Assembly (NCBI RefSeq): GCF_029852145.1
Contig: NC_079974.1
Span: 3,351,001 to 3,415,000 of the forward strand
DNA: 64,000 nucleotides
Direction: 5' to 3'
DNA from: Microplitis mediator
Lineage: Eukaryota > Arthropoda > Insecta > Hymenoptera > Braconidae
Shown: positions 1 through 10,749 of the stretch, piece by piece
Layout of the letters: each line of letters starts with the position of its first letter
How positions within the stretch are numbered: the first letter of the stretch is position 1
The notes under the pieces: model-generated
Seen by the model: only the letters and a program-made list of their open reading frames with translations
Databases searched by the model: none
Told to the model about the DNA's origin: nothing
Translations under genes and position numbers: made by a program

Positions 1-235
1 GATCCCTTCAGTATTTTGGTAAAATGTCGGAACTAACATTTTTCTAAATTATTGGTGATACTATTTTAAATATTAATTCTGTATTTAGGATTTAAAAATG
101 TGACTGACCACAAGGCCAGTGTGGCTCAGTATATGTGGGCAAAGTAAATGTAGCCTGGCAAAAGCTGGGATGGCTTAGTTGGTAAAGCTCTCGCGTGACG
201 CCGAATTGATCTGGGTTCGATTCCTTCGTATAATT
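1..235 (+). repeat. Interspersed repeat with tRNA-like end (copy 1)
   Basis: This is the first of three copies of a roughly 240-bp repeat (others at about 6126-6370 minus and 19140-19393 plus). Its right end has a good pol III A box (TGGCTTAGTTGG, 171-182) and a perfect B box (GGTTCGATTCC, 214-224), 31 bases apart. The arms around them do not fold into a convincing cloverleaf, so this is better read as a tRNA-derived SINE-like tail than as a working tRNA. In the other two copies the boxes are degraded. The element may begin left of the window. Confidence 0.45.
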
Positions 236-339
236 GTTTTTTCTCAATTTGTTTCAAATGCTTAACTTATTGCGAAACTTGCCTATCCCTTATAAATGCT
301 TCTGATAAAGTATTTATTTGCTTCACAGCATTGTTTGTA

Positions 340-1115
340 ATATTTAAACGAAAAAAAAAAATTGATCAATAAAAAAATAAAAAAAAAATAAAATTTTTTG
401 GTTCGATAAATTTATTTGCTCTATTAAAGAAATTAATTTCTTGGCTGCAAAATTTTTTTTTGTTTGCGACAAAAAAAAATCTCTTGGCCAAGAAAGTTTA
501 TTCTTGTATTAAAAAAATTATTTTTCTTAGTACAAAAACTTTTTTGTTTTAGCTCAAGACATTGTTTCTTGACTTGATAAGGTAACAGTCTTTAGACAAG
601 AAAAAAATTATTTTTCATGGTTCAAAAACTTTTTCGTTTTGACTCGAGATATTTTTTCTTGACTCAATACCGTAACAATCTTCAGCCAAGAAAAAAATGT
701 TTTGAATTGAAAAAAAAAAATTTCTCGAACCAAGAAAAAAATTTCTTGACCCAAGAAAGTTTGCTCTTGGTTTAAAGAATTTCTGTTTCAGACTAAGAAA
801 ATGATGTCTTCTGCGAAGGAAATAATTTCTTGATCCAAATAATTTTTTACTTCAATAAAGTAAGAAATTTAACTTGGTTCAAGAAACTAAATTTCGGAGA
901 CATGTTATTTCTTGGTTCAAGATTTCCTTTTTTTCTGTGCAGTCAAAAAAGTTTGTCTTTTATAGACTAATTAATTCATTACAAATTTGCCAAAACATAA
1001 TCTCTCAGCACAAGAATGTCTCTTTTGTAAAAAAACTATTTTTTTCTCTCAGTGAAGCTGTTAAAGTTAAACATGATGTACTATTCGATTCTGAAACGGT
1101 CATTTCTCTATGAGC
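340..1115. repeat. A/T-rich region with recurring TTCTTGG / CCAAGAA words
   Basis: There is no credible gene here. The stretch consists of runs of A and T with dozens of diverged, partly palindromic words of the TTTCTTGGTTCAAGAAA type at irregular spacing. Similar words occur near 6650-6780, 10780-10930 and 18640-18880, so this is probably the interior of an old inverted-repeat transposon family. The open frame at 874-1113 is a translation of this repeat. Confidence 0.5.
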
Positions 1116-1371
1116 TGAAATTAAAATGACAACAGATAAAGGTGAACAAACATAATTTTATGTCCATACTTATTTATGTCATTTTATTATTAAAAAATGA
1201 AAAAATGGTGTAGTGTTGATAATATTAAATTCGTTTGTGTGTGTATGTGTGTATATGAATAACGTTATATTCCATGACATACCGTTATTCTTTTTATGTG
1301 ATCGTCTATTTAAAAAAACAAAATCTTATTAAGTATCGTTACTCGATAAAACAAAAATTAATAACATCACA

Positions 1372-4300
1372 ATGGCAGATGAATATGTACATGACTTTTT
1401 AATTTCGTGTGACCTTGATAATTATCTAACAATTTTTGAGGGTAAGTAAATTATTCTATTTTATTAAATATCTTAGCTTTTCGCGGAATATCATAATATT
1501 TTTTTATTTATCATTTATTTTTTAATTGATGTTTAGAGAACGAGATTAATAAAAAAAAGTTACTCAGATTAAGTAATGATTTAATAAATAAGTACATCTC
1601 CAATCATGATGATCAAACCATTTTTAAAACGAAATTGAAGGAATTAAATACAGATGTGAGTAATAAAAACATTTCTCAATAATCTATTATCATTAATAAT
1701 ATATATGCTGTTATTAATGATGAAAATCAGGTAAATTTTATTGGCTAGCTTGAATTTTTTTTTTTTTTTTTTTTTTTTTTTTCAATTCAAAATCTATGAA
1801 AATGAATTTCGATTTCAATTTCTATCTAAAACTATAATAAAAGATAGTTAAAGAAAGTTATAAGAATGATTAGTTAAAGGTTCCAATTAATTTTTGGAGG
1901 GTTTCTATGAAATAAATTTAATTTTATTAGTATTAAAAAATTTTTTCTTCGTGTTTACTAACAATGTATATCTAAATTCGAATATATTAATTATTCAAAG
2001 TTTTTTTTTGATCAATTTTTACGGTTAGAGTGCTAAATCTTCGTAAAATTTTACTCTAAATAATTAAATAATTTTAAGATATAAGCAATGAATGGCAAGA
2101 AATGAAATTTTTTATTTGAATAGTTTAATGTTGCTAAAATGTATATTGCTATACGTAGTGTTACGTTCTGGCTTCATTTAAATTTAAATAAAAATTTTTA
2201 GAAATTTTTTTTTTGAAGTCTCGAATTATTTATTCGCCGCAGTGGGCGAATAAACGGTTCGATACTTCTTATAATCATAATTAATTAATAAATTAATAAA
2301 TCGTTACTTTGTTGGCGATATTATTTTTATTCACCGTCAACAATGTAACGGAAATCTCTTGCGATACGAGAGTCGCCGTGGCTCGCGGATAGTCTGAACA
2401 GATGACGATGCATGAGACCCGGGCCACGACGATTCTCTCATAGGAAACCTGAGATGCAACGTTAACATTTTTGAAAATGTATAACACCAAGGAGTGACAG
2501 AATCAAGTCAGTCGATTGAAAGTCAGTCGTTAACAAGGCAGTCGATCACAAGATCTAGTAGAGCCAAGAACTCTACACAAACCTGCTGGCTTGATCCTGT
2601 CACTCGGACTTGAAGCAAAATATATATCCGTATTTTATTTAAATACGCACTCCTTATTTAAACTTTGGGCGCCGCTACGGGCAGCCCAAAAATCACATAC
2701 CTCGTATTGGGCGCCGCTACTGGCAGCCCAATACTCTCACCTGTTCCGGGCGCCGATCCCGGCAGCCTGAACGTTTCCTTTCCGAATCCGAAATTCATGC
2801 TTCGAGGCTGATGACGCAGGAGGTCAGGATGTGCGGTACAGCTCGGTTGCGAGATTCGAGGTTTCATCGCGGACTTTACCGAAGGTCGTCCGAAAATTAA
2901 GTCGCTGGAAGTTATTGTTGAGCTTTCGAGCTCGTGTGTTGTTACGCCGTCGAGCTCGTGTGTTGTTGGGCTTTCAAGCTCTTGTGTTGTTGAGCCTTCG
3001 AGCTCTGGTGGTTTGATCGACGAATTAAAATTGCTTTCCTCTACGAAGGAACCGAGTCTTCGGGGCTCGTCTTGTTCGCGTTCAAAGGAGGCATCAAAGG
3101 AATTACTTGGGGCGAGCTATAGGGCCCACAATCGTCATCATGGTAAGTCAATAAACTTTTTTTTGCATAAAATAAAAGAAGGTCAACGGCTGACGCACCT
3201 GGGGTCTATTGACACCCTAACAACGTCAACCTGGTTAAATTAAAAATATTCTGTCGGATTAATAGATAAGCCAAAATGTAACAGTAGCAAGTAAACTTAA
3301 GTAATCTACATGAAACCCATCTATTATTCATCAATAAAAACGACAATTTTTACTCCAAGTTTTAGAGTTAAAGAAAAAACTACTTTTTATTTTTTCTCGA
3401 AGTAAATTGAACTGAAGCAACTGACTGCATTCACTGAAATTTTGCGGAAGTTTTAGAGAGTATTTAGAAATAGGAACTATAATTATTTATTAATACTAAG
3501 AAATAATAACTATCATTTACTTTCTAATATTTAGTCATTATATAAAATAATTTTTTATAGAATGCAAACCAGGAAAAAGATTACGATGATACCTTGTCAG
3601 TGATATCCAGTGAAGAAAACTTAGCTCCTGGAGTCTCGACTTCGGTTATTTACTTCAAAAAAAGTTGTTTATTTAACAAAATAACTTTACCTGAAATTAA
3701 AAAAATTCTTAGGTCCAATTATGCGACCAATTATGTAGTTCAAAACTACAGATCGGAAAACGGAATCAATGATTCTCAATCTAACTGCATAGTAGATGTG
3801 ATTGCTAATAATCTACTACTCATTACTGAGGATTGGGAAAACCCGCATCATGAAGTTATCGCGAAAAGTATCGTGACTATTTTTCCGAGTGAAGACTTGT
3901 CGACTTATTATATTCCACGGATTTTGAAAAAAGAATCGCGAGAAAAAAAATTTCACCCCGCTCGAGGAAAGGTTGTTGATAAATTTAAAAATTTAAAATA
4001 CGAGTGTCGTAAATATTCAGGTCGCAGCCGTAAAAGATCAAAAAATCAATCGTCAGATGAAAGTACAATTGATGAAATTCCTAAGCTTGATGGTGATGTA
4101 TTTTTTATCTAACTTACGTCATTATTATATTAAAAAACAATGTTACATTCTTAATGAATTAAAAATTGATTTTCATTTCATTAATGAATTGAACTAATTA
4201 GTTGAATTTTTATGAAGATTCATAAATTATTATTATTATTTTTTTTTTTGTAGAACAAAGTCTGAGTGTAAAAGACAGCTTACAGTGGTTGAAAGAGTTT

Positions 4301-4830
4301 GAATATCCCAATGAAAATTTTCTAATACATTGGAATACTACAGCTGATTATCGTTTGAATTTGATTAAAAAAAGTGGTTCAAGAGTAGCGGATATTTTCA
4401 CCTCGTGGCCAGTATTGAAAAATCCCCAAGTCGGTGTTCAATTAATTTTAGAAGACTTCAAAAAATTAGACCTCGTTAACGGAAATCCTATAAGCGAGTG
4501 GAATAGATTTATTCAATGTATTCGAAGCCTAATTACACCACCTAAAGATGACTATGTTAAGAGTTTGTGCGAAATAATCGATTTAGAATCTTCATCGAAA
4601 AGTACATTTTTTCAATATTTATTTACAGAATTATGTGCTCAAAATATGTATATTTCTAATTCTTGAAAATATAATTATTTCTTTTCTTTAGATTCGCGGG
4701 TTGTTGCACAGCTGTTACTCATTCCCCATCTAATACCACCAAAATCGAACTTGGCGAAAAATAATCAATCTAAAACAACCAGATGTACAACAAAACTTGC
4801 AAAGGATAGCCTTATAATTATTGTAGACGT
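1372..4830 (+). CDS. SAM-domain protein gene, SAMD3-like, five exons, 3' end lost
   Basis: I read a spliced gene: exon 1 1372-1441, exon 2 1537-1655, exon 3 3561-4092, exon 4 4254 to about 4634-4660, exon 5 from 4692. Exons 1-3 have GT donors, exons 2-5 have AG acceptors, and the phases agree through exon 4. Exons 1-2 encode about 63 residues resembling a SAM domain (VHDFLISCDLDNYL, FEENEINKKKLLRL). Exon 3 encodes an acidic linker, then a conserved-looking block with IVTIFPSEDLSTYYIP and GKVVDKFKNLK, then a basic serine-rich tail. Exon 4 gives a block with WLKEF, FTSWPVLKNP and LEDFKKL. Exon 5 gives LLLIPHLIPPKSN. This order resembles animal SAMD3-like proteins of unknown biochemical role. 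The exon 4 donor is unclear (GTGCTC after 4634 would keep phase). The frame is cut at 4830 by foldback copy 1, so the gene is probably a truncated relic or has a changed C-terminus. Intron 2 carries a solo LTR. Confidence 0.5.
1755..1782. repeat. Poly(T) tract in intron 2
   Basis: A nearly uninterrupted T run lies in intron 2 of the SAM-domain gene. It could be the tail of a decayed retroposed sequence on the minus strand, but no flanking duplication was recognised. Confidence 0.6.
2666..2775. repeat. Triple tandem repeat inside the solo LTR
   Basis: Three diverged units of about 40 bp each start with a GGGCGCCG core and contain GGCAGCC (near 2668, 2709 and 2747). They are GC-rich against the AT-rich background. 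They could be a regulatory repeat of the LTR, but no function is shown. Confidence 0.6.
2915..3012. repeat. Four-unit tandem repeat inside the solo LTR
   Basis: Four diverged units of about 25 bp with the core TCGAGCTCGTGTGTTGTT lie in the right half of the LTR. This is typical of LTR enhancer or leader repeats. Confidence 0.55.
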
Positions 4831-6125
4831 AATAGTCCATCGGCTGAAGAGGAGGTCCCGTAGACATTTTGTTGGCACCGGGTAAATCTAACTGTTTCTT
4901 ATGTATTTTGGGCCAAGGATCACGATAATTAGGTCCATTTTGTTCAAAAGTGGTGCAAACAATTGTTTATAACAATTTAATTGTTTAAATCAAAATAACT
5001 CCCGAACGGCTGGTTTGTTGGGGCAGCGTAGAGGAAAAAAAATGTTCAGAATAAAAAAATTAACAAAAAAGAGATCACATGTTTTTTTTGCATCTCGAAT
5101 ATTTCGCGAGATATAATAAAAAAACGAGCCGGCGCTCGGACCTCTATCTCGCGCACTAGCGACTGCCTATGCGCGAGCTCTCTCTCCGCCAAATCGCGTC
5201 AGATGCTTGATTGGCCGAAATTTTTTAAAGTTTTTTACATTGAAAATCAAAGAAAAAAAAAAAAATCGACAAATTGTCGATACTACCAATCGATAGCATT
5301 TTTTCTGAGACAAATTTCTGTCAAATCGTCAAAAGACGTTTTTTTTTTGTTCACAAATGTTATAAACAAATGGATTTTTTCATAGTCCAGATTGGGTTCA
5401 AAAAATTGATACCACCAATCGACTGCGTTTTTTATAAAACAAATTTTAGTGATGATTTTCGGAGAAATCCCATAGAAAAAATAGTTTTTTTTTACAACAC
5501 CGAGTGCTGGGTCTATCTTTTCTATAGGATTTCTCTTAAAATCATCACAGAAATTTATTTTATAAAAAAAACGCAGTCAATTGGTGGTTTCAATTTTTTG
5601 AACCCAATCTGGACTTTGAAATAATCCATTTGTTTATAACATTTGTGAACAAAAAAAAAAACGTCTTTTGACGATTTGACAGAAATTTGTCTCAGAAAAA
5701 ATGCTATCGATTTTCAATGTAAAAAACTTTAAAAAATTTCGGCCAATCAAGCATCTGACGCGATTTGGCGGAGAGAGAGCTCGCGCATAGGCAGTCGCTA
5801 GTGCGAGAGGGAGAGGTCCGAGCGCCGGCTCGTTTTTTTATTATATCTCGCGAAATATTCGAGATGCAAAAAAAACATGTGATCTCTTTTTTGTTAATTT
5901 TTTTATTCTGAACATTTTTTTTCCTCTACGCTGCCCCAACAAACTAGCTGTTCGGGAGTTATTTCGATTTAAACAATTAAATTGTTATAAACAATTGTTT
6001 GCACCACTTTTGAACAAAATGGACTCGATTTTCGTGATCCTTGGCCCAAAATACGTAAGAAACAATTGGATTTACCCAGTGCCAACAAAATGTTTACGGG
6101 TCCTCCTCTTCAGCCGATGGTCTAT
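4831..6125. mobile_element. Foldback element FB copy 1
   Basis: The two halves are long inverted repeats. The left end reads ATAGTCCATCGGCTGAAGAGG and the right end is its complement. Arms are about 600 bp and nearly identical, including the GC-rich block with GAGCCGGCGCTCGG and GCGCGAGCTCTCTCTCCGCC. No transposase frame is present. The insertion cuts the last visible exon of the SAM-domain gene. The open frame at 5995-6231, and matching frames in other copies, are translations of the FB arm. No clear target duplication is seen; copies 1 and 2 have TAA/TTA next to the ends. This copy forms the outer border of the left arm of IR-A. Confidence 0.75.
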
Positions 6126-6370
6126 TAGTGAAGTAATCGAATCCAGACTAATTCAGCGTCGAGCGAAAGCTTTACTAACGAAGCCATCTCAGCTTTTGTT
6201 AGGCTACGTTTACTTTGCCCGGATATATTGAGCCACACTGGACTTATGGTCAGTCACATTTTTTAATTCCAAACACAGAATTTAGATTTTTAATTTTATC
6301 ACCAATAATTTGGAAAAATTTTAGTTCCGACATTTTAGCACAATACTGAACGGATCATATGAATCGTTCA
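6126..6370 (-). repeat. Interspersed repeat with tRNA-like end (copy 2)
   Basis: This is the reverse-strand counterpart of the repeat at 1-235 and the mirror partner of 19140-19393. The pol III boxes are damaged (GGATTCGATTAC in place of the B box). It directly abuts FB copy 1. Confidence 0.6.
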
Positions 6371-6777
6371 TTAATGAATTTCGATATAAAAATGAAAAAA
6401 ATTTTTTAATAAAAAATAATTTAGTTACAAAAAAAAAAGAGAAATTATTTAATATCGTATAATTGCATTAATTTATTTAAAATAAAAATATGGACTTAGT
6501 ATCCGTTTACTGCTCCAGCGAAAAAAGAGAGAGCCAGTAGTATTCGTTTCTTAGGGTGCGAAAGAGGAAGCAACTATGAGTGAATTCAGGACAGAACTTT
6601 CCTGGCTGAGACTCTAATAACCTTAGTTTGAAATTTTTCGTGTGATTATAGTCAGAGAAAACACACTACTCTAACCAAGAGTTTACATTTTTTAAACCAA
6701 CTCCCTTTATTTTTAGTTCAAGTTTATACCGTTTATTGTTTCAAAACATCGTAGTTCCTTGGTTCAAGTAAGTAACG
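6371..6777. other. IR-A left arm, no gene seen
   Basis: This is AT-rich sequence mirrored at about 18770-19140 in the right arm. No open frame or RNA gene is supported. It contains words like the TTCTTGG series seen at 340-1115. Confidence 0.5.
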
Positions 6778-7156
6778 TATCCCGAGTCGAAAAATCCACC
6801 CTCATTTCAACTTCAAAAACTTCACAAAACATCAACTAAACCTCCATAACCGCGCTGAAACCTCAAATGAACCTGCATAACTTGCCTGAGTCGAATATTG
6901 AACCTAATGTCAACCTTAATATCTTCATAGAACCTCAACTGAACTTCTATAACTTTATCATTTCAATCTTGTTTTATTTTTTATAAATTCTGAGTTGGGA
7001 ATCTTACCCGCTTTTCAACCTCAAGAACTTCATAGATCCGCTGTAACTGCTTTCTACCTAAAATAAACCTCCATAACCTCATCATATCTTAATCTTGATT
7101 TATTGTTCATATATCTCAACATCATTTCAACCTCAATAACCTCACTACAACAATTC

Positions 7157-7157
<1 letters not shown>

Positions 7158-7245
<88 letters not shown>

Positions 7246-7290
7246 ATCATTATTATTATTATTATTATTATTATTAATATTACTATTATT
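7158..7290. repeat. (ATT)n microsatellite
   Basis: About 130 bp of ATT repeats with few interruptions. The poly-Leu (plus) and poly-Asn (minus) open frames across it are repeat translations, not genes. Confidence 0.95.
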
Positions 7291-7849
7291 GAAACTAGAA
7301 ATTAGTACCCCAAGCCGCCACACGTGGCGCATTAGTTTTTTGTGTTTACGAGATAAAGACGTAAAATAAAATATGGTTAAAAGTGACGTCTGATAAATAT
7401 TTTGTAATTGCTACTGATGCGTAATTAATCAAAATAATATTGTGCAAAATATCCAAAACAACTCCTCCCTTTGCCTTAATTGGTGAATTGATTATGAACA
7501 GAAATTTGTTTTGCCTTGAAGTTACCTAAAATAAAACAAAAAGTGGACGCTGGTTATAATTTAAAAATGGGAAGATTAAGAAAAAAATATCAGTATTAAG
7601 AGGAGGAACCGAGTTTTAGCCTTAAACTGTAAGTAATTTATTAATTTAACAATATACTGTATAATTAGAAATTAGTATTATCAAATAAATGAGAAAAAAA
7701 TATGTTTGCAATAAAATTTAATTTTTGAGGTTAGAATCAAATATTGTATTCTCGAATATTCTTGATTTTTTTATTTGAAGTGACTAATAGCTAATCAGAG
7801 TATATGTTTTTAAATTGAAAAAAGCATTTAAAATTCATCGTAAATATTT

Positions 7850-7872
7850 TATATATATATATATATATATAT
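7850..7872. repeat. (AT)n microsatellite
   Basis: A pure AT dinucleotide tract inside the TA-flanked element. Confidence 0.9.
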
Positions 7873-7918
7873 GTAGCAAATGATTTTTTGCAAAGTTAAT
7901 TCTATTATTTTTACTTAA

Positions 7919-9248
7919 GGATATTCTCAGATAGTACCCCCCCCCCCCACACTTTTTAAAAACATGTAATGACTTTCAACTGTCATAACCATATTAATAT
8001 TTAATTAATTAATTAAAAAAAAAATTAAAACTTTAATTGAAAAAAGGGCAACGTAAAAGTAATTTCGACAAGATATAGAATTTAAAAATAATTAATTACA
8101 GTTGATATTGTTACGATGTTGGCATCGTACGCCTCCGTTTGTCATCGGGACAGAACTGTCACATGACTAGTGCGGCAGTTCTGTCTATAAAAGAGCGCGT
8201 TAACGTGCGACCGGTGCTTTTTCGTAATTAGCTTTGAGTAGACAAGTAGTTCATATTCACTGCTAATTGTCGTGTAGTAAATGACCTGTTCGCTGATCGT
8301 CATTACTGCTTATTAATTTATTCTTAACTCATATTTGTTGGTAACTTGTCTAGTGTCCGCGGTAATTAGTTCAATAAATTATCCAGTATTTATTACATCA
8401 CATTTGTTTGTAATAAATAATAGCTCATATCTGTTGCTATACCGAAGACGGTTATTTGGATAAATTAGTAGAAAGCCCTGTACCGTTAAGTACAGTAACG
8501 ATATTGGTAACCAGTGTGTGTGTGCGACGTGGCATATTAGTTTATTATTAGTTCAATAAATAATTAAACTAATAACTGAAACCAGTGTTGAGTGAATTCA
8601 CCTGTGCTTTCCCCAAGTCCACATTAGACAATTAAGGGTCTCCTCAGCCAATACATTGGGTATCAGTATCACGGTCCAAGGAGACGATTTCCAAGGATCA
8701 ACTAACGCCTGTCCAAGGACATCCAGGACAACTTCCACCTCCGAACTCAATCTTAGGCTAAGTACTAGTATTAGTTTAGAATTGTAAGGCTAGTTCGGGT
8801 AAGTTAATTTATTGCTAAGGCATCATTAACTTCAAATCAGTAAGTCAGAGTTTCATTAAGAGCTAGCGGGGCAAACTTTGACCCACGAACTGCACCCTTC
8901 CACCACTAAGTGCAGGATAACGTACCCCGGCGTTGCAATATCAATTGAAAGTTAATCAAAATTTGTTAAATAAATTTCAGTAAATTTTTCATTTCAATTT
9001 TATAATTCGAATTTTTGAATTTTTTAGGCTAAAATTTATTCAACAAATTACGTTTAACTTCGAATTGATATCAACTGTAATTGATTATTTTTAAATTCTA
9101 TATCTTGTCGAAATTACTTCTACGTTGCCCTTCTTTCAATTAAAGTTTCAAATTTTTTTGTAATAATTAATTAAATTTTGATACGTTTATAACAATTGAA
9201 ATTTATTGAAAATTTTTAAAAAGTGGGGGGCACTGTCTGAGTGTGGCC
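7919..9248. mobile_element. Inverted-repeat element flanked by TTAA, split by a solo LTR
   Basis: The halves 7919-8104 and about 8942-9248 are inverted repeats. The outer ends are GGATATTCTCAGATAGTACC and the complement of GTGTCTGAGTGTGGCC-like sequence, followed inward by runs of C and CACTTTTTAAAAA. The flanks are TTAA at 7915-7918 and 9249-9252, a target duplication typical of piggyBac-type cut-and-paste elements. No coding capacity is seen, so this is a MITE-like element. Confidence 0.55.
8109..8937 (+). mobile_element. Solo LTR (829 bp) with target duplication ATAT
   Basis: It starts TGTTACGATG, ends CGGCGTTGCA, and is flanked by ATAT at 8105-8108 and 8938-8941. The other arm of the host inverted-repeat element shows the uninterrupted site (TTGATATCAA). 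A promoter-like CTATAAAAGA lies near 8186, and a short inverted repeat built on CAGAACTG lies at about 8151-8186. No internal retroviral genes are present. It resembles the 2159 LTR in length class and ends but is a different sequence. Confidence 0.75.
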
Positions 9249-9252
9249 TTAA

Positions 9253-10200
9253 GATATATTTTAATTTTTCAATGAAGATGATACATTTCGTTGTGATTAT
9301 TGTGATGAATAAATATTTTTGCTATAATTAACAATAATTTATTTATGAGATAAGCACCAAATATGAGATATTTTAATTTTATTGCAAAAAATATTTATAA
9401 AAATGAATTCATTTTCATAATGTATAAACAATTTACATGTTACAAACATAATAATGTAAAATTTTTTTTTTATTTTGCACATGTAAAATTTCAAAAACTT
9501 TCCCTACGCAATTTTTAAAATTTTTTTCTAAACTATTTGATTAACAAATATCAAAAAAGTTTCAAAAATTAGTTGTCTGCTAATTCCAAACTCATCTACT
9601 TTCACGTTCATGAATTTTAATGGTATTATTACTTCTTCAGGTGATCAGAAAAATCTTGAGCTTTTGAATGTCGATTGACACCAATGGAAACATTAGAGAT
9701 TTTGGATTAAAAAATTTTACCAGTGAGATTATTAAAAAGCCGAAAACTAATGCAACAAAGAAAAAGAAGATAAAACATCATTAAAAAATTCAGCTTAGAC
9801 AGTTGCCCAAGTGATTGCAGAATCACCTTTAATCTTCGAATCTTTGAGCCGATCGACAAATTCGGATAATAACTAAATTAATAATGTTGAAAATAATAAC
9901 AATAATAATAATAATAGTAGTAATAATAATTCTAATAATAATAGTAATTACAATTGATCATACTTAGAGCATCATAATTATTATTATTTATGTGTACGTA
10001 TGTAGCCTTTTTTTTTTTAACTATACTTGATGTAATTTTTTATTGTACTAATTTTTATGTTTCAGCATCAGATAATATTAAATTAATAAAAATAAACAAG
10101 TGAAGATTTTTTTGGGAGTATCATTTTTAATTATTCGATTATTTCCTATTACTTTTATATCCCACACCTTGATATTATGGTAAGATTAGATTTTTTAATA
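9253..10200. other. AT-rich interior of the TA-flanked element, no gene supported
   Basis: The stretch contains poly(T), AAT-type simple repeats near 9890-9950 and short lysine-rich coding-like scraps around 9640-9790. No frame is long enough to call. Confidence 0.4.
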
Positions 10201-10203
10201 TCG

Positions 10204-10478
10204 ATCACAAATATTAAATGACCTTCAGCTTGCCCTTCATAATGGGTACGATTAATTAATTTATTGATATTGATAAACTGTACTGTTTTTTACAGAGAAA
10301 TAAAAAATATCAGTTTATTTTTTTTTTACAAGTATGTTAGTTTAATTAATTTTCGTTAAAGCATAAACTGATATTTCTTATTCATCCATAAAATACAGCA
10401 AAGTTTATCATTATCAATAAATTAATTACTCGTACCTATTATGAAGGGCAAGCTAAAGGTCATTTAATACTTGTGATA
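10204..10478. mobile_element. Small MITE with long inverted repeats
   Basis: The two halves are inverted repeats of about 110 bp. The outer ends read ATCACAAATATTAAATGACC and its near-complement, and AGCTTGCCCTTCATAAT is present in both arms. It has no coding capacity. It is nested in the TA-flanked element. Confidence 0.65.
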
Positions 10479-10749
10479 GAGGTTTATAAAGTCGAAATGA
10501 GGTTAAAAAAACCTCATTTCAACCTCAAAGCCATCTCGACCTTGAGGTTAAAGATGTTGAAATGAGATTATATTTCAACCTCACTTCAACCTCCTACCTG
10601 CAGAAAGGGAAATAAATGTAGCATGGAGGTTGAAATGAAGTTGAAAATTACATTTGATGAGTTCAGATTTAAACTTCATTTCGACCGCCTAAACCTCACT
10701 AGTTGTGAGGTTTAGGCGGTTAAAATGAGGGTGGATTTTTCGACTCGGG

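Larger units (their letters stand above)
2159..3283 (+). mobile_element. Solo LTR (1125 bp) with 4-bp target duplication GTAG
   Basis: The element begins TGTTACGTTCTGGCTT and ends AAGCCAAAATGTAACA, so its termini are inverted repeats with the canonical TG..CA ends. It is flanked by GTAG at 2155-2158 and 3284-3287. It is clearly more GC-rich than its surroundings. No reverse transcriptase, primer-binding site or second LTR is present, so this is a solo LTR left by recombination. A 4-bp duplication fits the Ty3/gypsy type. The short open frames inside it (2293-2490, 2658-2867, 2831-3016, 3013-3243) are not credible genes. It lies wholly inside intron 2 of the SAM-domain gene. Confidence 0.75.
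6780..10749. mobile_element. TA-flanked terminal-inverted-repeat element, non-autonomous
   Basis: The left end CCCGAGTCGAAAAATCCACC and the right end are inverted repeats of at least 30 bp. The element is flanked by TA (6778-6779 and 10750-10751). The right arm of IR-A preserves the empty site: its complement near 18760 reads GTAACGTACCAAGG without the insert. Both ends carry many diverged AACCTCATTTCAACCTC words, like subterminal transposase-binding repeats. No intact transposase was found; 9600-9850 has lysine-rich fragments that could be decayed coding sequence. Later insertions inside are the elements at 7919-9248 and 10204-10478. Confidence 0.65.

Noticed and set aside
171..232. Functional tRNA gene
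   Set aside because: A and B boxes are good, but the acceptor, anticodon and T stems do not pair well.
7054..7369. Poly-Asn and poly-Leu open frames on both strands
   Set aside because: They are translations of the (ATT)n microsatellite.
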